Source: Cliona cf. orientalis
Taxonomy: Eukaryota; Porifera; Demospongiae; Clionaida; Clionaidae
Length of the DNA: 64,000 bases
Direction: 5' to 3'
Assembly (NCBI GenBank): GCA_963930775.1
Contig: OZ005697.1
Span: forward strand, 9,446,292 to 9,510,291
The notes below the pieces were generated by a model. It was not told where the DNA came from, did no database searches, and saw only the letters and a list, made by a program, of their open reading frames with translations. A program made the position numbers and the translations under genes. Shown here piece by piece: positions 47,901 through 58,639 of this stretch; position 1 is the first letter of the stretch; every line of letters starts with the position of its first letter.

Positions 47901-50900
47901 GGTCAGTGAGTATGAGAATGAAGCTACTGGCTATGAAGTGAGACTAGGACTGCTGGAAAAGGAAGGTGAGTGCAGAACATGACAGTGTTCATGTGAATGA
48001 ATATGGCTGTTATTGTTGACAAGTGATTGTGTAAATCAGTTTACAAAACAAGTTCGTATGAACTAAGTAAGGCTCAATTATACTGACCAAGACTTTTAAT
48101 AGGACTGTCCTGGAATACCTATAGATATAGAAGCACTAGCCACTTAGATTCATTTATTTCCAGACCAACCCTATTTTTCAGTTCCGAGCTGAAACAATTA
48201 TTCTGTGTGGCCTAATGGCGGAATGTACATACTGTTAAAGGCGCCAAAAATTAATGTATTACACGCCCGTACTACTGACCGTGGTTATTGTGATAGAGTG
48301 TAATACTATAGTTATGTGGTGTAGCAGTTGAGGTGAGGACTCCTAAAGGAGAAGATGGCATGTAACTAGGCACTTAGTCTCGTTCCCAGACCGCGAGGAA
48401 AGGGTCTGGTACACATCGAGTACTTTCTTGGGCGCACAGGATGCAGCTCGTCATGTGACTGTCATGACAACGTATGTTTTGGCATAGCAATGCATCAACC
48501 ACTCTCATGAGCAGCAATAGTTGGCTATAGTGCAGTATCACATGATAATCACATGTAAACCACATGGCGTGACTCTGATTGGTGCGATAGAATTCAGACA
48601 TGCCAAGTCAGCAAGACCCAAATAGCGCTCGATGTGTACCAGACCCTTTCCTCCTTTTGGGGGTGGGGTCTGGGCACAAGATTACTAGGCACCTGGCAAA
48701 ATTCATACCTAGGATAAATCCTCAGTATGCATTCCAGACACAGCGGCTATTACTATAATTTCTTATATGATTTGAACTTTGTTAGGTGTACATGAGAGTA
48801 TGGTCGATTAGCCCTCGTATGTATACCACAAAACTTACCTGTCATGTGTCAATAGTACAGTTGATAATGACTGTATGTACCTGTGTTGCATGCTGGTTAA
48901 AATGATCAGCATCTCAATGATTAGCAATGTACAGCTCAGTATCTTATTTATCCAAGCGCTTCAAATTTAAGTACCTCTGGCCACGTTATATAAATTGTGC
49001 ATGTACTCATGACAGTTTCAGAATCATCGAAGCGTCTCCTTGATGAAGCTATGAAAGCTGGGTTTGTTGAAGTGGTCATTATCGTGTGTGTGGTGCTGGG
49101 CCAACCTGGTGTGGGGAAAACATGCATCAAATATCTACTCCTGGATCAGCGACCACCGCACCTTCGAAGCAGCACCATCTGTGCCGAAACACCACTACGC
49201 ATCGAAATCAAGCGAATGTCTGAGGCCAGAATCCAAACCCTCAAAGGAAATTGGAAGGAGGTGAAGGGTGAGGAAATGCTGGACATCATGGCGAGGATGA
49301 TCCTGCTAGCCGAGCGAGATACAGTGAAGAAGCAGAAAAATGTTTTCTCAAAGATCGTCAACTGGGTCACAAAGCACAGCAAAGATGCCTCACCTAGCAA
49401 GAAGGCAGCTACCGGTGCAGGAGCTGAAGCTTCATCAACAGGTGATGATGAAGGAAGAGCCTTGGCTGGAGCTGTAGCACTACCAGCTGATGCCTGCCAG
49501 AGTGCCGTGACGAGGATCATGGATAAGCTGGTGCAGCATATCACAAGGCTAAAGCTAAAGAGTGAAGGAGGTGAGCTGGAGGCTTTGTCTGATCCTCTCA
49601 CTGAGCAGCTGCTAAGGTCCTTGTGGGTCTACTTCTCCGACTGTGGGGGGCAGCCTCAGTATCACGAGCTCCTCCCTCTCTTTGTTCGGAGTATCTCTTC
49701 CGCCTTGTGTGTCACTCGCCTCACAGATAAGCTTGACGAGATCCAAGCAGTGGAGTACTACGATGAGGGTAAGCGTGTCGGAGTACCTCAGCAGTCGCAG
49801 CTCTCGGCCAAAGACACAATCCAGTGTCTTGTTAACACCATCCAGTCCTACTCCACTCAAGAGAAGCCCCCCAGCATCATCATGGTGGGCACTCACCTTG
49901 ACCAGCTGGAGGAGAAAGTGAAGAAGCAGCTCTCACTTTCCCAAGCCAGTCCTGAGCCATCCTCTTCTTCCTCTGGTGCAGCTGCCCAGTCCTCTAACCA
50001 ACCTCCTCCAGCTGGAGAGAGAGTTGAAACACTGGAGGAAAAAAATAAGCAGCTGTTGGAAATGCTTGAGCCAGAGTTCTCTGATCAGCTTATCTACTTC
50101 TCCCGTGACATGAAGCAGCTGCTCTTTCCCCTCAACGCCCTCGGGCGAGGTGAGAGAGAGAAAGCCATCGCTCACACCATGCGATGTGCTGTGGAGGAGT
50201 CAGGAGCTAGGGCAGTGAAGGTTCCTATCTGGTGGTATGTCTTGGAGCTGCTTCTTCAGGAGCTAGCCAAGGAGCTGGGTAGAGGAGTCCTCAGCCGAGC
50301 CGAGTGCCTTCAAATGGCTCGACTGCTCAACATACGAGAAGAGTCAGTCGATGCTGCCCTGGTGTACTTCGATGAGCTCAATATCATCAAGTACTCCCCC
50401 AAGGTCCTTCCAAAGGTGGTCTTTGTCGACTCACAGATCCAGCTCGACAAGGTCTCTGAGTTAGTTTACCACAGCTACCTGCTGAGGCAGCCTGTAGTTG
50501 CAGTAGAAGCTGGTGAGCCTTCTCCCGATACGCCAGTGATGAGAGGTTGGAGGCACTTCCGTGATCACGGTGTGGTTAGTGAAGATATCTTAGAGCAGTT
50601 TTCTCGACACTATGTCCAGGGCATATTTTCGAAAGATGATCTCTCCAAGCTTTTGATGAATCTGCTTGTCTTTGCTGAAATTCCTCCACCTGATTGGCTC
50701 AAGGAGCCCGACAGTGCCAAGCAGCAGAAGTACTACGTGATGCTCTCTCTTTTGCCGACTCTCTCAGAAGCCGAGCTTGAGAAATATCGAGTATCCTCTC
50801 CAGTAGCAGCCACTCTTCTTGTTCGATTTCCAGGTGGCTCTCGACGTGCTGGAGTCTTCTGCTGCCTTGTGACCCACCTCATCCGGCACTGTGCGTGGGA

Positions 50901-51994
50901 CCTTCTTCTCAAATCCAATCAGTGTCTTTATCGCAACTGCGTTAGCCTTCAGCTTCTCACCAGCCCTCCTTGCACAATCACGCTCATTGATTCCAACGCT
51001 TACATCGAAGTCCACGTGAACGCAACAGCTCCAGTACCTCGCAGTGAGTACGCTGGTCACTTCCCCACCATCAGGCAGGCCATCCTCAATGGCATACGAG
51101 CAGCTTGTAGCAGACTGAACTACAAGACGACAAAGCCTGAACTTGCTTTCCTCTGTCCCCACACCTCTCCCTCCCCTTCCCCTCCTTGCTCCTCGGCCGA
51201 CCAGCCTGCTCAGGAGCTCAAGCAACACACGGCCACACTCACCAAGGATAAGAAATACTGGTGTTGTGACATTCAACAACTCTCTGGCCTACTCGACGAT
51301 CGGCACTCTATTTGGTTTCGACAATCACAAGGTAGTAATAATTATAGTGTGATAGATTAATTGATAGCTTACAGTAGCACAGTTTTATTTGAGATTTCTT
51401 CCTTACAGCTCCTCAAGGTGCTGCTTCAAGACAGGATCCAGCAACTTCAATTATTAATGAACCCCCCACACTAGGTTGGTTCTTAACTATAATAATTTGG
51501 GATGTAGATTGGTGTTTATGGATATTCTTTTCCTCTATCTTCTAATGATCAAGGTGAAGCGGCTTCTACTTCAACCACAAGTGGCACCTTAAATCTAGGT
51601 CAGTTGCAAGTTACCAATGATCAAAAAGCATTCTTAACTTTACTCCAAACATACATTATGCACTATTTTGCTCTCAGATGCCAAGCCCACCCTTGCGAAA
51701 TTGCGTCTGCTGCGAACTGCCCAGGGAAAGAAGATCAAGATCATCGAGAGAGTTACTCCATTCTGGCAAAGCATTGGTGACCAGCTTGACTTCGATGACA
51801 GTGGTTCGAAATTGGCACTGATCAAGGCTGAATATCCTACCAATCCTGTGGCTAGCTGCCGTGCGATGTTCCAGCACTGGCTCAGTGGGAGCGGACTAAC
51901 TCCTTGCTCGTGGCGCACACTCATTGATTTACTAGACGATTTGGACGAGGTAGTTCTTGCTCAAGACATTCAAAGTGCACTTTCAGCATCGTAA
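35926..51994 (+). CDS. Coiled-coil/Roc/COR/Death protein, copy 3 (complete, large introns)
   Basis: Exons: 35926-35967, 36740-36778, 37776-37796, 38919-38942, 39123-39239, 42608-42649, 47791-47965, 49022-51331, 51409-51474, 51678-51994; 3153 nt, 1050 residues. The domain order matches copy 2: coiled coil, Roc (GQPGVGKT, DCGGQ, THLD), COR-like region, linker, Death domain. The first exon encodes MTDYIHLRF instead of MASSGPRPF in copy 2, so the N-terminal tip has diverged. The big exon is visibly very similar to those of the other copies. One 60-nt linker exon of copy 2 has lost its acceptor here (51539-51598); skipping it keeps the frame. Introns have swollen: one holds a 4.7-kb LTR retrotransposon and another a 0.67-kb TIR element. 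No stop or frameshift is seen, so the gene may be functional. Confidence 0.88.
36048..36345. mobile_element. Mariner-type MITE, 298 bp
   Basis: Ends GCGATTCCGGACG and CGTCCGGAATCAC are inverted with one mismatch; TA flanks both sides (36046-36047, 36346-36347). In the first intron of copy 3; absent from copy 2. Confidence 0.78.
36831..37144. mobile_element. MITE with CTAGTCTCGCAA termini
   Basis: CTAGTCTCGCAAGCCACA at the left pairs with TGTGGATTGCGAGACTAG at the right, one mismatch. The copy 2 intron is uninterrupted at this site (near 11582). Flanks TGTTATC and TGATATC suggest a decayed 7-bp target duplication, as for hAT-like elements. Confidence 0.7.
37245..37620. repeat. CpG-rich dispersed repeat with GTCTGTC tandem units
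   Basis: Opens with TTACCCCGCATGCGCGCATG and a string of 7-bp GTCTGTC-like units at about 37289-37329. The TACCCC...GGGGTAA motif links it to the repeats at 38384-38788 and 42873-43476. It is absent from the matching intron of copy 2. Confidence 0.55.
38103..38312. mobile_element. Mariner-type MITE, CCGTATA family
   Basis: Same family as 2449-2589: CCATATAGCGG start, GCTATACTGCATG end, TA on both flanks (38101-38102, 38313-38314). Present only in copy 3 at this intron position. Confidence 0.7.
38384..38788. repeat. Dispersed repeat R, copy 1
   Basis: Runs from TTGAGCTCTATAGAGCACAT to GCATGCGCGCGGGGTAA. A second copy sits inside the retrotransposon (42873-43476). The same intron in copies 1 and 2 lacks it, so it was inserted after duplication. 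TAA flanks both ends. Confidence 0.7.
39275..39941. mobile_element. TIR element, 667 bp, perfect 34-bp inverted ends
   Basis: Both ends begin GTGACCGGATTTGGGAAAAC and pair perfectly for 34 bp. No open frame inside resembles a transposase, so it is non-autonomous. It lies in the intron 39240-42607 of copy 3; unit 1 has only 244 bp there. The target duplication is unclear (AT on both sides). Confidence 0.85.
39942..42270. other. Unassigned 2.3-kb insert in copy 3 intron
   Basis: Unit 1 has no counterpart. Intron homology resumes near 42270 at CCAACTAACATAGCAATGAG. Inside is a 30-bp exact tandem duplication (41235-41294). Open frames of up to about 99 codons exist on the minus strand (40826-41125) but show no family I recognise. 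It may be one or several degraded mobile elements. Confidence 0.5.
41235..41294 (+). repeat. 30-bp tandem duplication
   Basis: Two exact units containing GACACACGTCTTGGATGCGC. Confidence 0.9.
42671..42785 (-). repeat. 3' LTR of the retrotransposon
   Basis: 115 bp, TGTCGTGACTTTGCAC to ATTACA on the plus strand. It aligns with 47223-47351, with small gaps. Confidence 0.85.
42786..42798 (-). other. Polypurine tract next to the 3' LTR
   Basis: On the minus strand AGAGGGAAGGAAG directly adjoins the 3' LTR, the expected place for the plus-strand primer of an LTR element. Confidence 0.75.
42873..43476. repeat. Dispersed repeat R, copy 2, nested in the retrotransposon
   Basis: Both ends match 38384-38788, but the middle holds about 190 bp extra (about 42945-43130). 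It lies between the end of integrase and the polypurine tract. Confidence 0.7.
43568..46242 (-). pseudogene. pol region: protease, reverse transcriptase, RNase H, integrase
   Basis: On the minus strand from 46242 down: protease-like end (LLGRNWL), reverse transcriptase with YIDDIL near 45445, RNase H (LLACDASANGIGAVLAHR near 45010), integrase zinc region (CSACQ) and core with LDYAGP, TDNG and a downstream Glu, then a short C-terminal basic region. The frame is broken near 45600-45660, 44770-44860, 44570-44600 and 44060-44160. It is a decayed copy. Confidence 0.85.
46355..47189 (-). pseudogene. gag region with zinc knuckle
   Basis: Starts at the minus-strand ATG at 47189, soon after the primer site. 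The frame breaks near 46850 and continues in another frame to 46355. One complete CCHC knuckle (CHCCGKPGHLATVC) is followed by a second lacking its first Cys (VYHKCKKKGHLAKIC). Confidence 0.8.
47200..47217 (-). other. Candidate primer binding site
   Basis: Five nt inside the 5' LTR, the minus strand reads TGGCGACAAGTTACAGGA. It begins with TGG as expected for pairing with a tRNA CCA end. The tRNA was not identified. Confidence 0.5.
47223..47351 (-). repeat. 5' LTR of the retrotransposon
   Basis: 129 bp, TGTTGTGACTTTGCACAG to GTATACA on the plus strand; matches 42671-42785. Confidence 0.85.
48374..48684. mobile_element. hAT-like MITE with 8-bp target duplication
   Basis: CTAGGCAC flanks both sides (48366-48373, 48685-48692); copy 1 keeps the empty site at about 2910 (TAACTAGGCACCTGGCAAAA). 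The ends are long, imperfect inverted repeats (TTAGTCTCGTTCCCAGACC and GGTCTGGGCACAAGATTA), with AGGGTCTGGTACACATCGAG and its complement further in. A fragment of this family is at 19186-19256. Confidence 0.85.
51539..51598 (+). pseudogene. Dead linker exon of copy 3 (acceptor lost)
   Basis: The 60 bp match exon 18417-18476 of copy 2, and the donor (AATCTAG|GTCAG) is intact. The acceptor CTCTAG of copy 2 has become CTCTAT here. The exon is phase 1 on both sides, so skipping it preserves the frame into the Death-domain exon. Confidence 0.75.
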
Positions 51995-52343
51995 GAAATT
52001 TTAGTATCTTTTTGTAACACCTATAATTTTATATTTTATATTTTATACATTTTTAATGATATTGTGTGATTCTCCCCTTGCTTTTTGTACGTTTTTGTAT
52101 TAGCTATTCAAGTTTCAAGTTCATGTGCGCAGCACAGTGAAAAATTTCGCAGATAGGCGATCTTTACCATTTCGTGGTTTTATTTCGCTGATGCACCCCT
52201 CGTACTTAATTCGCGTGTCTATTTTCACGGATAGCGAGGTATTCTGAAGTGCGCATGCGCTGATTTGTCAGTCTCTCTCTAAATAATCGAAGAAGAAGTA
52301 AAGTTGAAGATACCCAGTGAAGTCATTAATTTTTGCATAGTCG
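51995..52343 (+). promoter_or_regulatory. Spacer and SCYL3 promoter
   Basis: The only sequence between the stop of copy 3 and the SCYL3 ATG. TGCGCATGCGCT at 52250-52261 is an NRF1-like palindrome about 83 bp before the ATG; the SCYL3 fragment in unit 1 keeps the same motif at 6417-6428. Confidence 0.5.
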
Positions 52344-55300
52344 ATGGGGAACGAGTTGTCTTCGGAGGGTATTGGTATGTCGGGAGCCCTGCCTCTGCAG
52401 TCTCAGGGTCCCGAGCACCTCTGGAGCCTCGAGCTGAACCGAGGGAAGGGCGGAGAGGGAGAGGGAGTGTGTCTGTTCACTCGAACCTTTGGGAAGGGGA
52501 CGCAAGACGACCTGTGTAGAGCTGGCCTCGAGGTGAGCCGATTGCCTGTGGCAAAATAATACCGTACGCCCTATTATTGTCCTTTTTTATGATCTAAGCT
52601 TATTATTAAAAAGAATTCTAAATTTAGACTGCGATGTACATACTTGTATTGTGATCTGTAGTAGATCTAGTCTCGTACCGAGGCCCCGATTGTGAGCCTG
52701 GATTCGTGAATTTAATCTTTTTTTTTAGCATTTGAGATTACTGCGACATCCGAACATTGTGAAATTCCTGGGCACCCAGCAGTCATCTGACCAATTAATG
52801 ATAGTGACAGAACCAGTCATACCGGTTATACGGGTTGTAGAAGGGCTGAGTGTGGAGGGACTGGTGATGGGGTGGAGGGGCGTGGCCTGCGCTTTGGACT
52901 TTCTCCACGGCAAGGCCAAGATCTCTCACAACAATGTGAGTGAGGAGTGTGTGTATGTGAGCACTGTGGACAGCCAGTGGAAGCTGGAGGGATTTGAGAC
53001 GGCTAGACACTTCAAGAAGATTGACACTAGTGTGAGTTGAAGAAAGTATGATAATAATATTGTGTGGCTAGATATACGATATATTGATTTTTAATATGTG
53101 GAATAGTCATATATTTTAACATTGGGACCATAAAATTATCTCAGAATGATTGAATTTGAAATTTTTTTTTCAGTTTCTCTCTGACATCTCCTCCATCCGT
53201 CACGAGAAGGCCACACCCCCAGAAGACAAGGTAACAAACCCTCATCTCCATCGTTCTGTTTCCATACATGTATGAGCTGGGTCTATTGCTTGACTCTCAC
53301 TGTATTGAAGTGGTAGCTGTATTAGCCTGTCTCTCTGTATGCAGGATAAATCCAAGCCTAGTGATGTGCCGTGCCACTCTCGAGACATCTGGGCTTTTGG
53401 TCAACTCATGTTGATACTGATAGAAGACACTGCTCTAGAAGGTTGGGAGAGCATGTCTATCTATATGCCATATTATACTTAGTGCTGGTTGGCTGTCATT
53501 AATTTCGTCCGTTTTATTCCATTCAGGTCATGTGGAAGACGCAGTGTTCAACTATATTAGAGACAGAATGTTGCACTCTGACCCCCATCTCCGACCAATC
53601 GCCTCAGAAGTGATGAGTCAGCAATTTATGAGGTACTATTGTCACACGTGCCATGCCTAAGGAACTCTTCTGTATCACATCTCTCTCACTCCCTCCCCAC
53701 CCCATAGAAACATATCTTCTGAACTCTGTGACTTTGTAAGTAAACTAACTTTGAAGAATCGCAAGGAGAAGGACCAGTTTTTCCTTGATCTTCCGAGACA
53801 GCTTCACTCTCTCCCCCAGGCCGTCGTGGCAGAGCACATCGTGCCCCTGCTCATCAACCCGCTGGTCATGGCGGAACCCCTCGCCCGTGACTCACTTTGG
53901 AAGCACCTCCTACTTCCTGTCTCCAACATGAAGCCACGCCCAGTTGTGTTTGATCCCACCCACCCGTGTCCACTTCTGGAGAAGGATCTATTTCAGTAAG
54001 CTCAAACTTAAAAAAAAAACGTAAACCTAGACCAATTCTTTCTTTAACTTTTACCTGTCCTATACTATGTACAATTATTTTTCTTCTCCATTCTCTTTCC
54101 ATCCCTCAGTGCTCATATTCTCCCTCTTCTTCTCAACCATCTCGAGTCTCGAGAGCTCCATGTCCGCATGACTCTCCTGGCCCATCTTCCCTCCTTTGCC
54201 TGTGTCATTCATCAGCAGGTGCTGGTCAACACTGTCCTCCCCGAGGTACTGGTGGGGCTCAACGACACACGAGGGGAGGTGGTCACGGCCACTCTGCACA
54301 CACTGGCCGAGCTCGTGCCACTCGTGGGACCTGAGGCGGTCATCGGGACGACACGAAGACAGATCTTTGTCGATAGCCAACCTAGGGTGAGAGTGTTTTT
54401 GTGAGAGAGAGAGAGAGAGAGAGAAATAGCCCTATTTTTATTGCTCGAGATTGCTCATGTATTCTATAAATTGTATACACATGTAGATGAATTCATTGCC
54501 AGTTGTGGCAGGAAAGGTTGGTACATCTGGTCAGAGTCACATGACTAAAGCTCCACCCAAAAGGAAGACCACACCCCCTCTAGCTCCTAAGAACAGCCAA
54601 GAGGAGAGAAAGGAGAGAATGAGAGAGAAGAGGGAGCAACAGAGACTCAAGAAAATGGCCCAGAGCAAGCTTGGTGAGCAGTCCACTTCTGAATGGTCCA
54701 CATAACAGCACGTCACATGATTTATGCTTGCACGCATATTATTTTCAGGTAAACTTGGTGATAAGAGTTCCCAGCCTCTGCTGCTTGGAGGAGGAGGGAG
54801 TGAAATATCTGATGAGGAGAACCCTGTAATTATGGAGCCCTCCTCCGACAGTGTCCCTCAGTACTCGCCTAGCGTGAGTCACGACGAAAAGGAGGAAGAG
54901 GAGGAGCAATGGGCGGGGCTAGAGACAGCTGAGAAAGAGGAGGGGGAGGAGCAATGGGCGGAGCTTGACAATCAAATATCAAATGATGGAATGAAGACCA
55001 AAGAATCAGACATACCAACTAACCAAATTAACGAGAGGGGCAGTGAAGCCGAGGGGGACTCGGACGATGACTGGGGTGGATTTGACAAGGGAGAGGGAGG
55101 AGGAGGAGAGAGTAGCCTTGGACCCAACGCTGGTGGGTGGGGCAGTGCTTGGACAACCGAGAGCGACCTTCGAACCAGCTCTGTTGCTTCATCACAATCT
55201 CAAGGCGACCTACGACAGGACACGCCCATAACCACGCCCACTACACCCACTGGATCCAGTAAGGGGAAACTAAAACTCTCATCGAAATCGATAAGAACTA

Positions 55301-55863
55301 CTCCATCTTCTGAGGGTCACACTAGTACAGCCACCCCACTTTCCACAGGTGGAGGAGGAAAGAGAGAAACGGCTGTTAGTTCAACAAAAAACAATCTTTT
55401 TTCGCCAAAATCTGGCACTAGTGAAATGGGTAAGAAGATGAAGGGGCGACTGAAGAAAGAGGACATTGAGAGACTCGAACAGCAGGCTATGTTGGCAGCT
55501 GCGGAGCCGGACTTTTTTGCCGACATGGCACCATCGATCGGTGGTAGCAGTCGTGAGTCTAGTAGTAGCTTCTCTCTGTTCTCCTCACCAAAGACAGAGC
55601 AGGGAGGGAGGAAGACGGAGATGGTGGTCACGGCAAACACAAGTGCTGGTGGCAGCTCACTTCAGTACCAACCCACTCCTGCCGATCAGGTGAGGTCAAC
55701 ATGTATACATACATACATACCAGCATAACAATTAATAATTCCAGCTTACCATTTCACCTGAAGAAAAATTTCATCAATGCCTATCACTTTGAAATTGCAC
55801 TTTTTTGCATTGCAGGGTGAAGGTGAGGGATGGGGAGATGGTGGAGACTGGAGTGACTTTTGA
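52344..55863 (+). CDS. SCYL3: SCYL3-like pseudokinase with HEAT-type repeats
   Basis: Exons: 52344-52532, 52729-53031, 53174-53230, 53345-53441, 53527-53632, 53708-53995, 54110-54386, 54487-54673, 54749-55689, 55816-55863; 2493 nt, 830 residues. The N-terminus MGNELSS has a Gly-2 suited to myristoylation, as in vertebrate SCYL3 (PACE-1). Kinase-like domain with LRHPNIVKFL; the catalytic HRD position reads HNN (ISHNNV) and the DFG position reads GFE, as in SCYL pseudokinases. Helical repeats follow (VVAEHIVPLLINPLVMAEP; AHILPLLLNHLESRELHVRM). The C-terminal third is acidic and disordered and contains PDFFADMAPS, like the DWFADMIPE of human SCYL3, and ends in a Trp/Asp-rich tail. SCYL proteins act in Golgi/secretory trafficking; SCYL3 binds ezrin. 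It appears to be the intact parent of the fragments in units 1 and 2. Confidence 0.92.
54403..54424 (+). repeat. (GA)n microsatellite in SCYL3 intron
   Basis: Eleven GA units shortly after the donor of the seventh exon. Confidence 0.85.
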
Positions 55864-56214
55864 ACAATTGATAATTATTGACAAGATAAGGCCCAATGCA
55901 AGCCATGTACTCTAAAGTGATCGATCACTCTACATTATAGCCTTCTTGATTTTAAATTCAATCCTGGTATGTAAATTTTTCATTGCTGTAATTATCATAC
56001 TGTGTCACAGGCCAAGCAACAATGATTATTCTATAGATTGATAAAATTATATTTTCCAAGATCAGAATGATAGTTACAGAAACTGTTATGAATATTGAAG
56101 AAGTGCATGAAAGAATCAGATTCTACCAAGAGAACTAGAACTTGTGATATTCTGTATCAAATTTTCGAATGTATCAAAAACCCTATAATTGTACAAGTAG
56201 CCAGCCAGCTGTCT
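55864..56214. other. Convergent 3' ends of SCYL3 and NUDT21
   Basis: 351 bp shared by the 3' ends of two genes transcribed toward each other. AT-rich; no further gene. The transcripts may overlap. Confidence 0.6.
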
Positions 56215-57361
<1,147 letters not shown>

Positions 57362-58453
57362 ATGTCCTCAGTAGCGAGAAGTATGGCAAAGAAGGTTCAG
57401 ATCTACTATGATGTGCTATCGCCATTCTCCTGGATAGGTTTTGAGGTAAAAAAAAGCAACCATAAATATTTCATTTTCCTTCAAATTACCTTTTTTGTCC
57501 ATACCTCAGATTCTCAGTCGCTATCGAGCCAGGTGGAACATTGACTTGGAGTACTGCCCATTCTTTCTCAGTGGAATCATGCAGGGAGCAGGTAGTAATA
57601 TTATCAGTCATATTTTCACTGTGATCTCAGTTACTAGATTACTCAATTATTACTGATTTTTTTAGACAATCGTCCTCCTGGAATGGTTCCTGCCAAGGCC
57701 ACGTATATGAGCAAGGATGTAGACAGACTCGCACAGTACTTCCAGATCCCTCTAAAGTCACCAACGGTAGTTTTCAAGTCACAATCATCCTCTCACATTA
57801 AGAACTTTAAATTTCACAGAACCCAGCTGAAGTATTGTTCAAGAAAGGTTCACTAAAAGCTCAGCGAATGCTCACAGCTGCCAAACTGACCATCCCAGAG
57901 CATCTTGAAGAACTCTCCCGTCAACTATGGCTAAGAATATGGTCCAGGGTGGGCTAATAGAATAATTTTTCATGTTGTACAATTTTTATGCTTTGAGGTT
58001 TGTGATCTTTCTAGGATGAAGATATCACAGATGAGGATAGTTTAAGAGAGGCATGCATCAAAACTGGTCTCTCTCAGAGGCAAGCCGATGAGCTGATTGG
58101 AAAGATCTCTCAACAGCAGATTAAGGATGAGCTCAGGAAATCAACACAAGAAGCACTTGACTTAGGGGTAATACTTATTTATTTTCTATGAGATATTATT
58201 TCCTACTCTCGTTAAATTTTATATAGGCGTTTGGAGCACCGTTTATTGTGGCCCATGCTGGCGGTAGGAAGGAGTGCTTCTTCGGTAGTGATAGAATGGA
58301 GCTGTTGGCTTTCACTCTTGGTCAGTGGCCTGTGTACCATGAAGCCAGGACACACCAGGATGTTTAATAATTATGATCTTGTTTTTTTGTTCCACAGGTG
58401 AAAAGTGGGAGGGACCCCTTGTTGAATTTTCTAAGATAAACTCACATTTGTGA
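57362..58453 (+). CDS. GSTK1: Glutathione S-transferase kappa, copy A
   Basis: Exons: 57362-57445, 57510-57591, 57666-57766, 57820-57948, 58015-58167, 58227-58320, 58398-58453; 699 nt, 232 residues (human GSTK1 226). DsbA-like thioredoxin-fold transferase that conjugates glutathione; vertebrate members work in mitochondria and peroxisomes. The N-terminal YYDVLSPFSW carries the active-site Ser (Ser20, human Ser16). Also visible: PPGMVPAKATYM, RQLWLRIWSR, FGAPFIVA and the glutathione-site GSDRMELL. The C-terminus SHL is a plausible peroxisomal PTS1-like tripeptide. Exon lengths match copy B except for the first and last. Two ATGs (MSSVARSMAKK) are possible starts; the second aligns with copy B. 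Confidence 0.95.
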
Positions 58454-58639
58454 TGTGTTTTTGTCATTGCATAATCATGCATTATTGTGGTTGTACCCGT
58501 AATAATTATTACGTAAGTGATAAGCGCTTTTGAAAGTATTGCGCATGCGCATAACTTGACATAGCGCATGCATTGAGCTATCTTTTCTTACAGCATAGAG
58601 CATAACTTCAACGTATCTGTTTCTGTGCAAGTGAGAAAC
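58454..58639 (+). promoter_or_regulatory. Short intergenic promoter of GST kappa B
   Basis: 186 bp between the stop of copy A and the ATG of copy B. A perfect TGCGCATGCGCA palindrome (58540-58551), the NRF1 consensus, lies about 90 bp before the ATG. Confidence 0.5.
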
